From Opitutia bacterium (lineage in GTDB: Bacteria; Verrucomicrobiota; Verrucomicrobiia; Opitutales; T3Sed10-336), in the NCBI GenBank assembly GCA_003558065.1, contig PWMU01000002.1, positions 1 through 45,811 on the forward strand: 45,811 bases of DNA, given 5' to 3'. How positions within the stretch are numbered: the stretch's first letter is position 1; every line of letters begins with the position of its first letter. Below, one piece after another: positions 27,798 to 37,700 of the stretch. Under the pieces are notes generated by a model. It had not been told where the DNA came from. It did no database searches and worked only from the letters and a program-made list of their open reading frames with translations. The position numbers and the translations under genes were made by a program.

Positions 27798-30700
27798 TCA
27801 CTCCAGTGACAACACAACCCGGTAGAAGTGGCGGTCGGATTCCGGTCGGTCCAGCTCAACCGAAAATCCGCCGTTGCCGTCGTGGGACGGAACCATGGGC
27901 TGGGAAATAAATCCGCCGTTCAACCCCTCGCTGACCTCCAGGCTGAAACCGATCCGCTCGGCATAGCGTTCCGGCCAGCTCCAGGACAGCCGCAGTTCTC
28001 CTGGGCCGCCGGTACCGGTTCCGATCCGGATTGCCGGCGGCGACAGATCTTCCGCGGGTGCGTCCGCCGGAAGGCTCAAGGGATCGGTCGGATCGGAGCC
28101 TTCCAGGTACTGCTGCAGGGCGCTGTAGCCGCTTCCGTCATAGCTCCTGAACGGGTTTCTTCCGGTCTCTCCGAAAAAGTACCGCTCCCAGGGGTCCGGC
28201 AAGAGGTTGCCGTCCTGATCTTCCGGCGACGCGGTCGGGACCGACTCGAGTGCCAGCGAGACAACCTCGATCGCCGTTCCCGAACAAGCCTTCTCACCGG
28301 TCATAATCTGATAGCCTTCCACCCGCAAAACACTTCCGGCCGCAACGGGAAAACCGCCGGGAAAACGATACGGCTCGCCGAATCGGTCGAAGAGACTCAC
28401 CGTACCCACCCCGCTCGCATTTCGCAGCGGCGTGCAATCGTGGGCAAAGGTCTCTGGAAGCACTTCGAGCGTCCATTCACTCCACGTGCGCAGCCCGGCG
28501 GAAAGGCTCAACAGCTCGAGGGCGGCCGAGTGGGCGTCGGCAAGGGCCCTTTCCGTAAGCCGGGTACGCTCCAGGTAGGCCTCCGGCAATTCACCCGCCG
28601 GCAAAAACCCCCGAAAAACATCGAGCGGCAGATCGTACGCGCCCGGTTCCTCGTTGTTGTGGCGGCTGGAAATCCGGAAAATGTCCGTCGCGAGGTCAAA
28701 TAGCGTATCCACATATAGGATATCATCCGAAACCATACCCTCCCAGATCGCCCCGGTAAGGTCGACCAATGAATAAGCGTCGCCGGCGCCCTGTTCCAAC
28801 AAGAGGACTTCCGAGCGCGTCAAGAGCCGTCGCCCGGCATCGCGCGAACGAAACGGAAAAAGCGAGGCGCGTGCCGCTTCGTTTTCATCGAGAACCCCCT
28901 TCTCCCGGAGCAACAGGGCGATCCTGCGTTCCACGAGAGCGGCATGCAACGTGTCGAACTCGTCAATGTCGATGCCGACGAGCTCCGGGGCGGACCGGTA
29001 AGCCTCGCGAGCCGCCTCCACCCACGCTGCGGCTTCATCGGCGAGTGTTCCTCCGCTCTCTCCGTAGCGGAAATCGACCTCCGGCGCCGGAAAGCGCGGC
29101 ATGGAGATCACGGCGACCATCTCGCGGCCGATACGGTTATCCTCCGCATCGGTCTTGACCGGGTAGTGCGGATCCGACCGTACGATAAAAAATCGATCCG
29201 CCGGCTCGACCGGCAAATTATCCAGAACGACCGCCGGGAACTCGCGTTCATTTCGTTCATCCACCCTCGCATCGCGCAGCAGTCGTCCTCCGTTACCGTA
29301 GGCCCGGACGCCGGTTCCGTGTCCCGCGGTCGTCCATTCATCGGCCGTCCCGTCGAAGGGCTGCAGGAAAACCGAAAGGTTAAAACTTGCCCCAAGGTCG
29401 ATCATGTCACGTTCGTCCGGATACGAACCGGAATCGGCGGGATCGGTCCCTGCCAAAATTTCCTCCAGGTCGCTGACGCCGTCACCGTCGGCGTCCGGAC
29501 CGCTCCCGACCGGATCGAGGTCGTAATGAATCTCCACAAAGTCCGGAACGCCGTCGCCGTCCGAGTCCATAGCCTCCGGCGCCGCCGCGAACGTGTAGGC
29601 GGCCGATCCGAAGGGTGAACGCAGGATCCGGCTGCCGCCCACGGCGGTCTCGGAGAAAAACTCCACCACCGTGTCCCTGTACAGCCAGAACGGTTCCTCG
29701 TATTCCCGCCAGGCCGCCCCGCCGATCCGATAGTAAACCGTGCGGTCATCCGGCACCGTCGCGCCGGGAAAGGACACCGCGAGGCTCGTCGGGTAATTCC
29801 CGGGATGCGGTTGGATCCCGGGAACGGGCGCCGTCTCCCCAAGGCTTGTGTCATAACTGAAAAACGAAACCGAATCGGTCAGCCCGTACTGGTTGCCCAG
29901 CAGGTGCCGCGAGCCTGCCGGGGCCGAACCGAGCACCTGCCACTCCGGGTTGTGAAGACCGGTGCCGGCGTCTCCGAATCGCTCCACCCACGCTCCCACC
30001 GAGCGCTGGTCGTCACCGAGAAACTCGGGCCCGGAAGCCCAGACTCCGGCGGACATACGGCCGATCAACAGCGGATCCGCCTCGACAAATGGTTCCCCGG
30101 CGAACAGGAGGAGATTCCCCGCAGGCCCCTCGGCCGGAAACCCGGGCAGTTTCCCGGAATCGAGCAGCCGGTAGTCCCGCGTCGCCCCGCCGGCCCTGGA
30201 AAAGGCGGTCGACGGGCCTCCCGGTTCCCCGGAGAACAGCACAAACCCGTCGTCGCCCAGCATTGCGGCACCGGTAAAGTGATGTCTGCCCTCGTGGGCT
30301 GAATAAACCTCAAGAGCCACCGGCGGCTCCACTCCGTCGAATGCGTAGAGGACCGCGGATCCGTTCCGGTAAAGGACGAGCAGCCGCGCGCCGTCGCTCT
30401 CGCGGAGCACCCGGATTCGCTCGACCGGGCTGTCGAGGTCGAACGGCAGGGGCCTTGACGCCAATGCGACTTCACCGCCCGACTCGTCCGTGTGATACAC
30501 CTCAAACCCGCTTTCGCCGGGAAGGTAGCCGACCAGGTCGGCCAGCCCGGCCCCCCGGAAATCGCCGTGATCATAGGCGGACCCCATCGCCAGCGGAACC
30601 GCGGCATGCTCCAGATAACCGGCCTCCGAGGGTTCGAGCAGGAAAAAACGGTCCTCCGCGTCGCCTTCGCGGCGCTGCAGCATCGAGAGAAGCGGCGGCT

Positions 30701-31310
30701 CGCCGGTGCGCGCATAATAGCGGTTGCCCGAATGCAGCAGATAATCCGCGAAAAAACCGTGCATATCCACGAACCCTTTGTCCCCGAGATTCCGGGCGGC
30801 GTACATCATGTAAGGCAGCGGCGGACCCGCGTCCCGGCCGGCCGAGATAACATCCTCCAGACCCGGAATCGCGCCGTCTCCCGCGATCGGAAGGACGACC
30901 ACCAGGCTCGGACCGATGAGGTTCCCGAACAGGGAGCCGGGAGAGGGCGACATCGCATCCATATAATTGATACGATTTTCGCTCCGCGAGACGAAAGCTA
31001 CAGCATCCCGATCCTCCGAAAGCAGCCGACCGGCCGCCAGGTCGTCGATGCCGCGCATCCCGCTCGAACGCGGCGCCTCCCAGGAGATCGACCCGTCGAC
31101 GCCGCCGTTGCCGATCGAATAGAACCCGCTCTCCCGGTCCACAATGACAACGTCGGCCATGCCGTCGCCGTCGAAGTCCCCGGTGGTAAAAAGCTCGCGT
31201 TCATTGCCATCCACAACCCCCGCCTGTGCCGCCGCGGCAACCATGGCAGGGAGCCATCCGTAAAAAACCGTTCGCATGATCTTCATCGTTGTTGGTCCGG
31301 GTGCCCGCAT
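27798..31310 (-). CDS. Giant exported protein with VCBS-like, chitobiase-C-like and Ca-binding segments
   Basis: The 1170-residue exported protein is the last gene of a three-gene operon. The signal peptide core is MKIMRTVFYGWLPAMVAAAA (from residue 9; ATG 31286 is the shorter start, while AAAGGA supports ATG 31310). Residues about 35-55 hold FTTGDFDGDGMADVVIVD, an FG-GAP/VCBS Ca site. Residues about 490-575 look like the CHB_HEX_C/FN3-like fold (VSFPGATVPDDRTVYYRI). Residues about 580-620 are thrombospondin-type-3-like repeats (DSDGDGVPDF, DADGDGVSDLEE). A further DQDGNLLPDPWERYFFGE follows near residue 1030. The C-terminus is a beta module ending HFYRVVLSLE, like the other non-PEP-CTERM exported proteins here. 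It begins 20 nt after the preceding stop. No enzyme motif is recognised. Confidence 0.85.
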   Translation of the reverse strand: MRAPGPTTMKIMRTVFYGWLPAMVAAAAQAGVVDGNERELFTTGDFDGDGMADVVIVDRESGFYSIGNGGVDGSISWEAPRSSGMRGIDDLAAGRLLSEDRDAVAFVSRSENRINYMDAMSPSPGSLFGNLIGPSLVVVLPIAGDGAIPGLEDVISAGRDAGPPLPYMMYAARNLGDKGFVDMHGFFADYLLHSGNRYYARTGEPPLLSMLQRREGDAEDRFFLLEPSEAGYLEHAAVPLAMGSAYDHGDFRGAGLADLVGYLPGESGFEVYHTDESGGEVALASRPLPFDLDSPVERIRVLRESDGARLLVLYRNGSAVLYAFDGVEPPVALEVYSAHEGRHHFTGAAMLGDDGFVLFSGEPGGPSTAFSRAGGATRDYRLLDSGKLPGFPAEGPAGNLLLFAGEPFVEADPLLIGRMSAGVWASGPEFLGDDQRSVGAWVERFGDAGTGLHNPEWQVLGSAPAGSRHLLGNQYGLTDSVSFFSYDTSLGETAPVPGIQPHPGNYPTSLAVSFPGATVPDDRTVYYRIGGAAWREYEEPFWLYRDTVVEFFSETAVGGSRILRSPFGSAAYTFAAAPEAMDSDGDGVPDFVEIHYDLDPVGSGPDADGDGVSDLEEILAGTDPADSGSYPDERDMIDLGASFNLSVFLQPFDGTADEWTTAGHGTGVRAYGNGGRLLRDARVDERNEREFPAVVLDNLPVEPADRFFIVRSDPHYPVKTDAEDNRIGREMVAVISMPRFPAPEVDFRYGESGGTLADEAAAWVEAAREAYRSAPELVGIDIDEFDTLHAALVERRIALLLREKGVLDENEAARASLFPFRSRDAGRRLLTRSEVLLLEQGAGDAYSLVDLTGAIWEGMVSDDILYVDTLFDLATDIFRISSRHNNEEPGAYDLPLDVFRGFLPAGELPEAYLERTRLTERALADAHSAALELLSLSAGLRTWSEWTLEVLPETFAHDCTPLRNASGVGTVSLFDRFGEPYRFPGGFPVAAGSVLRVEGYQIMTGEKACSGTAIEVVSLALESVPTASPEDQDGNLLPDPWERYFFGETGRNPFRSYDGSGYSALQQYLEGSDPTDPLSLPADAPAEDLSPPAIRIGTGTGGPGELRLSWSWPERYAERIGFSLEVSEGLNGGFISQPMVPSHDGNGGFSVELDRPESDRHFYRVVLSLE

Positions 31311-31330
31311 GTTTCCTTTGTTCCGCCGCC

Positions 31331-34300
31331 CTATTCGTAAAGTTTGACGACCGGTGAAACGAGCACCTGCTCGATCTCGCCGAAATCCGTAAACCGCACC
31401 AGAAGGTACCGGTAGGCCGCTCCATAGATGACCGGCTGAGGATCGCGGAGGTAAATGTCGTGGGTCGGTTCGCCGAGCGAATATGAATCCGAATCCCGCC
31501 CGCGGAAAATAAAATAACGGTCGAGGTTGCGGTTGAAGACCTCCTCGTCCTCGCCCTCCTTCGTCGGGATCACGTAATCGGCTTCGTAGGCGATATCCAG
31601 CAAAACGGGCGAAACCTGGACCACATTGGCTGAATTCCGACCGGGCAGCGGGCCGTCCTCCCGCGCCACGCGCACCCGGTACAGGGCGAGGGGCAGGAGC
31701 TGCCGCTCCTCCAGTTCTCCCTCGATACCGGCGAGTTCGGGAAAATCGTAAAGCAGCTCCTTCGGCTCGACGCCCGTGGGAAAAAAGTTCGGCCGGAAAT
31801 CCGGCTGGCCGGAGGAGTTCGTCAGAATGTAATCGCCGATGGGAATCGCAACCCCGCCGCCAAATTCGCCGGTCGAAAATACCTCCGGCTGCAAGCGGGC
31901 CGAAAAGTCGCGCGTGGCCGGAACGTCCAGCGCGGGCCAGGGCACTTCCGGTCCGGGATCGGGGTCGGGCAGATGCCAGCCCCAGGTCTGAAGGTTGCTG
32001 AACTCCCCGGACACCCTTCCGCTCGCTCCCTCCTCGCCGTCGGGAACCACGAATCCGCCGGGACCCGCGGCGCGAACGAGAATGGCGTAGGTCACGCCGG
32101 CTTCGACCTCGATACCGGCCGCGAACTCGGCCCCGTTTCCGAACCCGCCGGCCACCCGCGGGGTCTGGTACACTCGGAAATTCCAGTTGTCCAGAGCGTC
32201 GACCGGCGACGCCACCGGGGCTTCGACCAATGACAGGGAAAGGTCACCGCCGATCCGCTCCGGAGACGCGTCCCCGGCGCGGCCGATCCAGACCTCAAAA
32301 CGTTCGACCCCGGCGGGCGCGGCGAACCAACGCAGCGTCGCCTCCCGGATTGTTCCGCCCTCCCCTTCGTCAACGTCAACCGCAACGGGGCTCGAAAGGA
32401 TCGGAACCGGGAGATCGGTGTGTTCGGCGACAACGCAGTCGGCGAGTCGCTCCAGCGGACTGGCGTTGCCGTGTTCATCGAACAGTTGCGCGTAGTAACA
32501 GACCTGTACGCCCGACTGGGCGGGCATGGCATGGTCCTCCCAGGGCACCTCGGAAACGGTTTCGTAATCGGCTTCGCCCTGGGCGATCAGGCTCAACGGT
32601 CCGTCATTCAAACGTCGATACAGCTTCCACTCCTTCGTTCCCGGCGTGGTCCGGATCACCCCTTCGATCGGATTGACGTTGCCGCTCCCGGCGACCGGAT
32701 CCCTGCTGGCGTGGCTGTGGCAACCGTCTCCGGGGGCCACGCGGAGCTTGTCCACCCCGGCGGTGAAGGGCACCCGGACCACCGTTCCCGGAAAAGCGGA
32801 GGCTCCCACAGGCTCCATAGTGGAAACGCCGCCCCCGCGGCTGCCCGCCCGGCAGGCGAAGAGCCGGCTCGATCCCTTGGCGTCCACCAGCCGGTCCCTG
32901 TGCAGGTACTCGACAGTGTTGTTGTCTCCCTGAAAATAAAAGCGCCCAAGAGGATAATAATCAAACTCGCGGTTCTCATCGGCCCGCCATTCGTAGAACT
33001 CGACCCATTCGATCGTCTTGCTGGTCCGCTCCGCCCGCAGACGATAGCCGGAATCGCGCCGGCTGAAAGAACTCGAGATCTGTTCGGGATCCCCGCCCTC
33101 GACCCAGGGATTGTAGCAGGCAATCGACAGCTCGCCGGAGGGTGCCGCCGGCCCCTCGCGCGGCCGGAGCACCCCGTAGGCGGGGGCGCTGTTGCCGGAT
33201 ACGTTGGCTTCGCAGGACGCGCTGTCCTCGGCGCGCACGGTGTACCAGAACGTCCGGGTGGCGTCCTCCTTGATAGTCGGCGCGTCCGGTCCGTCGTCGA
33301 TGAACGAGACGCGGCCGCTGTCCGGGTCGTGCGCGACCGCGCGCGCGTTGATCAGGTTGTAGAGGGGGTTCCCGGAATGCTGGTGCATCTCCTCGATACT
33401 GTCCCATCGGTACACGTAGTAACCCGAAGTCGGCGTTCCTTCGCCCTCCTGGTCCGCATTCTGTTTCCACGAGATCTTCAATGCCTGGTGTCCCCTGCCC
33501 TCCGAATACTCATAATGGTTTTCGACGCGCACCTGAACCGGCGGCATCGGCGGCATCCGGTCGCAGACCTGGACGAGCGTCCCGGGTGAAACGTGGCCGT
33601 CCCTTCCGAGCACGTCGCGTGCGGTAAGAAAGTAGTAGAACTCGTCGCCGTCGCGGAAGCCTTCGCCCCCGGGAAGATTGCGGTCGTTATCGTCGATGAA
33701 GAAGAAATCATCCTCGCCGCGGAAAGCGGCCAGTTCGGCGGCTTCGGTTTCGGTAAGATCCCGGTCCGTAAGCACGGGCAGGCGATTGACCCGTGAGACT
33801 TCCGCAAACGTTTCGGCGTGCTTCCGCAGTTCCCGGGACGACGGAGGCGTCGTGTGCCAGTTGTTCGAAGGATCCTCGGCGTAATCCGGATTCACCCGCC
33901 AGACGTTGAATCCGTATTGGAGAAGTGAATACCGGCGGAGCTCCTCCGGCTCGCTCCAGAGAAGCCGCACATTGAGGTGCCCGCGGGAATCGCTCAGGGA
34001 CGCGTCGCGGGCCCGTCCCGGCGCCGGCAGCACCACCGGGGCATGCGCCTCGACGGCGACGCGACCGACCACGCGCAGGTCCCCGCCCGTGTCCGGATCG
34101 TGCTCGCGAACCTCGAAGGTTGTCTCGGCGGTCCCGGAAATCGGTCCGGCCCAGGCGTGGCCGAGACAGAGACTCACCGCCGGGAAAAGACGCCCGAGCA
34201 GAATCAGGTTCTCCTGGAGCGACGGATCGCCGAGAGCGCCCTGGATGACCGCCGAAAGCTGTTCTTCCAGGGGAATGTCTCCGTCGGGGATCACGTCGTG

Positions 34301-34717
34301 AAAGAGGTCCCGGACCCTTTGCTCCAGCTCCGCCAGGGCGTCATCGCCGGTCAGGTGGCGGGAGCGTTCGAGGATCGCCCGGATGGTGAGCGGATCGGTC
34401 TGCACTCCGACAATCGAACGCCGCTCGAACCGCTGAGCCGAATCGAAACCGCCCGGTTTCGAATAGACGGCGAAAGTGCTCGCGTACAGGAGGTCGGGCT
34501 CGGTCGCCTGCCACAGGACGTAGGCCCAGGGTTCGCCCTGTTCCTCGGCGGTCGTCCCGACCGTGAACAGCATACGCCCGAGCTCCTGGGCCTGCGCCTG
34601 GGGAGCAGGGGCGAAAAGGACCAGTGAAAGGATGGCGATGACGCCTCGCGCGAGAATCGTTCGGAACCCTCGCGGCGCAGGCTGCAACCAATCCGGGGAA
34701 ACCGTGGGTCGCGGCAT
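31331..34717 (-). CDS. Giant exported protein with fibronectin-III-like domains
   Basis: This is a 1128-residue protein, the middle gene of the operon. The frame opens at 34858, but that region overlaps the previous gene. ATG 34717 follows AGGAG by 7 nt, and both the Shine-Dalgarno and the ATG lie inside a REP-like element. The resulting N-terminus MPRPTVSPDW... runs into a signal peptide ending FAPAPQAQA. The body has several FN3-like units with phrases such as NVRLLWSEPEELRRYSLLQYGFNVWRV, FYYFLTARDVLGRDGHVSPGT, ALKISWKQNADQEG, YYVYRWDSIEEM, EWKLYRRLNDGPLS and YRVRVAREDGPLPG. No catalytic motif and no PEP-CTERM. It ends 20 nt before the next gene. Likely an extracellular or surface protein; partner proteins in the operon are the obvious candidates for assembly. 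Confidence 0.85.
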   Translation of the reverse strand: MPRPTVSPDWLQPAPRGFRTILARGVIAILSLVLFAPAPQAQAQELGRMLFTVGTTAEEQGEPWAYVLWQATEPDLLYASTFAVYSKPGGFDSAQRFERRSIVGVQTDPLTIRAILERSRHLTGDDALAELEQRVRDLFHDVIPDGDIPLEEQLSAVIQGALGDPSLQENLILLGRLFPAVSLCLGHAWAGPISGTAETTFEVREHDPDTGGDLRVVGRVAVEAHAPVVLPAPGRARDASLSDSRGHLNVRLLWSEPEELRRYSLLQYGFNVWRVNPDYAEDPSNNWHTTPPSSRELRKHAETFAEVSRVNRLPVLTDRDLTETEAAELAAFRGEDDFFFIDDNDRNLPGGEGFRDGDEFYYFLTARDVLGRDGHVSPGTLVQVCDRMPPMPPVQVRVENHYEYSEGRGHQALKISWKQNADQEGEGTPTSGYYVYRWDSIEEMHQHSGNPLYNLINARAVAHDPDSGRVSFIDDGPDAPTIKEDATRTFWYTVRAEDSASCEANVSGNSAPAYGVLRPREGPAAPSGELSIACYNPWVEGGDPEQISSSFSRRDSGYRLRAERTSKTIEWVEFYEWRADENREFDYYPLGRFYFQGDNNTVEYLHRDRLVDAKGSSRLFACRAGSRGGGVSTMEPVGASAFPGTVVRVPFTAGVDKLRVAPGDGCHSHASRDPVAGSGNVNPIEGVIRTTPGTKEWKLYRRLNDGPLSLIAQGEADYETVSEVPWEDHAMPAQSGVQVCYYAQLFDEHGNASPLERLADCVVAEHTDLPVPILSSPVAVDVDEGEGGTIREATLRWFAAPAGVERFEVWIGRAGDASPERIGGDLSLSLVEAPVASPVDALDNWNFRVYQTPRVAGGFGNGAEFAAGIEVEAGVTYAILVRAAGPGGFVVPDGEEGASGRVSGEFSNLQTWGWHLPDPDPGPEVPWPALDVPATRDFSARLQPEVFSTGEFGGGVAIPIGDYILTNSSGQPDFRPNFFPTGVEPKELLYDFPELAGIEGELEERQLLPLALYRVRVAREDGPLPGRNSANVVQVSPVLLDIAYEADYVIPTKEGEDEEVFNRNLDRYFIFRGRDSDSYSLGEPTHDIYLRDPQPVIYGAAYRYLLVRFTDFGEIEQVLVSPVVKLYE

Positions 34718-34733
34718 AAAGCCGCTCCTGCAA
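34705..34733 (-). repeat. REP-like element supplying the ribosome-binding site and start of the 31331-34717 gene
   Basis: The core TCGCGGCATAAAGCCGC and tail TCCTGCA match the dispersed family. On the minus strand it reads AGGAG (34729-34725), seven bases, then ATG (34717-34715), the most plausible start of the giant gene. The homologous part of the 6080-6113 copy in the same reading gives MPRKTV, compared with MPRPTV here. Confidence 0.7.
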
Positions 34734-34782
34734 CGAGAGTGAAGCAGCGTTAACTGGAATCGGTTGCAGTGTTTGGCGATCA

Positions 34783-37700
34783 TTAGAGTGAAACGTCCCA
34801 TGAGTTGTCGATATACTTGGCCTTGATCGTCTTGCCGAACTTGACGCAGAAGGGGCATTTGCCGGCCTTGCCGCTCACCCGGCCCTGGCCGCTGAAGCGG
34901 AAGTCGTCGCCCTGCTTGACGCCGATCATCTTCAGTTCGCCTTTTACGGAGACGACGCAGAGGGCTTCGCCGCTGATCCCGGCCAGGATTTTACCGCCGT
35001 AGGTGGGCCCTTCCTGGAAGTAAAAGGCGCCCGCGCCGATACCGGCGGAAATATTGAACATGCAGGTCGCGGGAATCCCGAGCAGCGCCTCGGAAATCGG
35101 GATCCAACCTTCGCCGTAGACGTAGGCGCCGGTGAAGGTCTGCATCCCGCCGCCCCCGAGCACTTCGGCCGCGTCGGGATCCCACAGCTCGATCGGGGCC
35201 AGGGAGCAGGTCCGCCCGAAAAAGATGCCGCCCGCGAGCTGATACTCGGAAAACCGCAACCCGGTCGAGGCGCTCAGGTAGTTCTCGAATTCGCCGAAGG
35301 CGACCGCGGCGCCGAGATGGGTGATGGCAAACGCCTCGAACTCGAGCTCGCCGCCGGTCATCTCGAAGCTCCCGCCCAGGCCCTTGACCTCGAAGGGACC
35401 GGCGGCGAAGGAGAATTTCGTTCCCACGTCCGCGCGGAGCCCGGGACTGATCCAGCCCAGGCCGACATCGAGCGCCCCGAGCGTGACCTCGGTGACGGCT
35501 TCGTCGCCGGTAAATTCGCAACCGCCGGAGCCTTCGGAATTCAATTGTTTAACCTGCAGGTAGCCGCGGAACTCCAGTTCGTCGGGTACCTGCCACTGAA
35601 AACGTCCATTGAGGCGAAGGAGGCGAAGGGCGTCCCCGTTGATGTGAGCGTACCCGTCAATTTCCCCGGCGCCGACGTACTGTTCAAGGTCGCCGAGCAG
35701 CCCGTTGATTTCGCTTTCGAGCTCGGCCATCGTCGAGGCCAACAGATTGCGAACGACGTTATTGACCTCCTGGAAAGCCGTATCGATCGCCTCGCGAACG
35801 TCGGCATCGAGTTCGTAAAGGCGCTGCTTGAGCATCAGGTGGACCTCGGCGACGATCCGCGAACCGTTAAACCGGTCGTGGATCTCGCTGCGGATGCGCG
35901 CCTTGATTTCCTCCGCCGTGTATTCCTCGAATGGAGACGCGGCGTCTTCGAGGGCTTCGGCCAGCGACGGACGGGCCTCGTGAATCTCTTCAAAAAAGGC
36001 GGCCACCGCTTCCCTTGATTCTTCGGCTATGCGGTTGATCTCGCCGGTCATGCCGGCGATCCTGGTTTGCATTTCCTCGAAAACCTCGCCGCCGAATTCA
36101 ACTTTCGCGCGCATCTCGCCGACGATCTCGTGAATCGTCTCCAATACCTCGACAACCCGGTCGATGGCGGGCTCGGCCTGTTCGAGCAGGCCGTTCAGCT
36201 CCTCGTTCAAGGCACTGGCGGGCTCGTCGAGCGCGTCGCCGATGGCCGAGGCGAACTCAGGAGCGAGCTGGTCGATGAGGTGTCCGACGAGGTCGCCGAT
36301 CAGATCGCGGTTCCCGTTCGGGGTGACCGGGGCGAGCAGGCCGCGCACGGATTCCTCGATATCGACGGCCTGATAATTCCGGATGAGGACATCCTGGGCG
36401 CCGTCCAGGTGGATTTCGCCGATGAGCGAATCAATACCAGCCTGCACCCAGGCGAGCCGTTCGTCCACTTCCTCCAGGATTCCCTCGCCCTGCTCGACGG
36501 CGCCGGCGATCCGGGCGAGCGCCTCGGTCAACGTGGATTCCACGCCCGCGGAGGCGTTGTACAGGTACTCCTCGAGAGCGTCGGCTTTCGCGTCCATCCA
36601 GTCGTCGGCCGATCCCCCGGCGGCGAGCAGCTCGTTGTAGTTGTCGTTCAGCTTGATGTAGAGATTGTCCACCACGGGATCGACGGTCTTCACCAGGACC
36701 CCTTCGAAGAATTCATCCATCCGGTCGCGCAACATGACCGAGAGGTTTTCGAGTCCGCCGGCGATCGTGTCGCGCACCTGTTCGCGAGCGGCCTGGGCGA
36801 TGGCTTCGGCCACGCCGGTCTGTTCCTCGATCGCGTTGACGAGCATGTTGGAGATATTGAGCCGGGGCAGCCCGTCGTAGCTGACCCCGAAAGCGAGTTC
36901 CGCGCTTTCGGCGCTCAGGTATTCCACCCGGTGTTCGACCTCCAGGACCAGGAGGTCGGTCGGGGCTTCCTCCACCGAACGGAACGAGCTGGTGGTCCGG
37001 TTCCAGACGAGCGGGTAATCGAAATTCACAACCCCGAGCCAGGACTGCCGCGCGCGGGCCAGGTAAACCTTCTGGGAGGACTCGCTCGGATCCGGGTTGC
37101 GGTAGACCGCGGCGTCGATTCCGGGCGGGAACGCGCGGTTGCCGGGATCAAATCCCGTGTGAGTGAAGAAGCTGTCGTCATTCCCGTCTTTCCACCCGTG
37201 GTTCGGCCAGCCGCCCGCCAGGTGAAACGAATCGCCGCCGGTGGTGTGAATCTGGGCTTCGATCGCACGGAAAAACGGAACGGACAGGCGGGCGGCGACG
37301 CTCGCGAAGCCGAACTCGGGGGCCTCGCCGTTGCCGGGCTCGAAGGTGTTGAAGTAGAGTCCGCCCACCGGTTCCAGCCGGTAACTCTCCTCGCCGGGCC
37401 CGGCCAGCGAAAGGCCCGCCGGGGCGGGAAGACGCGACGTTACGCCCTCCACGTCGTCGGCGGGCACGACCAGGTTGCCGTCGCTGTGGAAACCCAGTTC
37501 CCCGTAAAAGGCCCGGGCAAACGTGGTCACTTCGGTACCGATGCCGAGGGTGAGAAACCCCGAATTCAGGTCGCAGGCGGCCCCCGGATTTCGGGCGAAA
37601 CGGATGGCCAGGGTCTCGATTTCCTGGTTCCAATAGGCCAGGTCTTTGGGCTGGTCATCGTCCGGCGGCTCGGCACGGTCAAGGTGTCCGAGGCAGGTAA

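Noticed and set aside
31331-34858. Longer start (34858) for the middle giant gene
   Set aside because: It would overlap the preceding gene by 76 bp, translate the REP repeat internally (HSRCRSGFMPRPT) and bury the signal peptide about 70 residues inside the protein.
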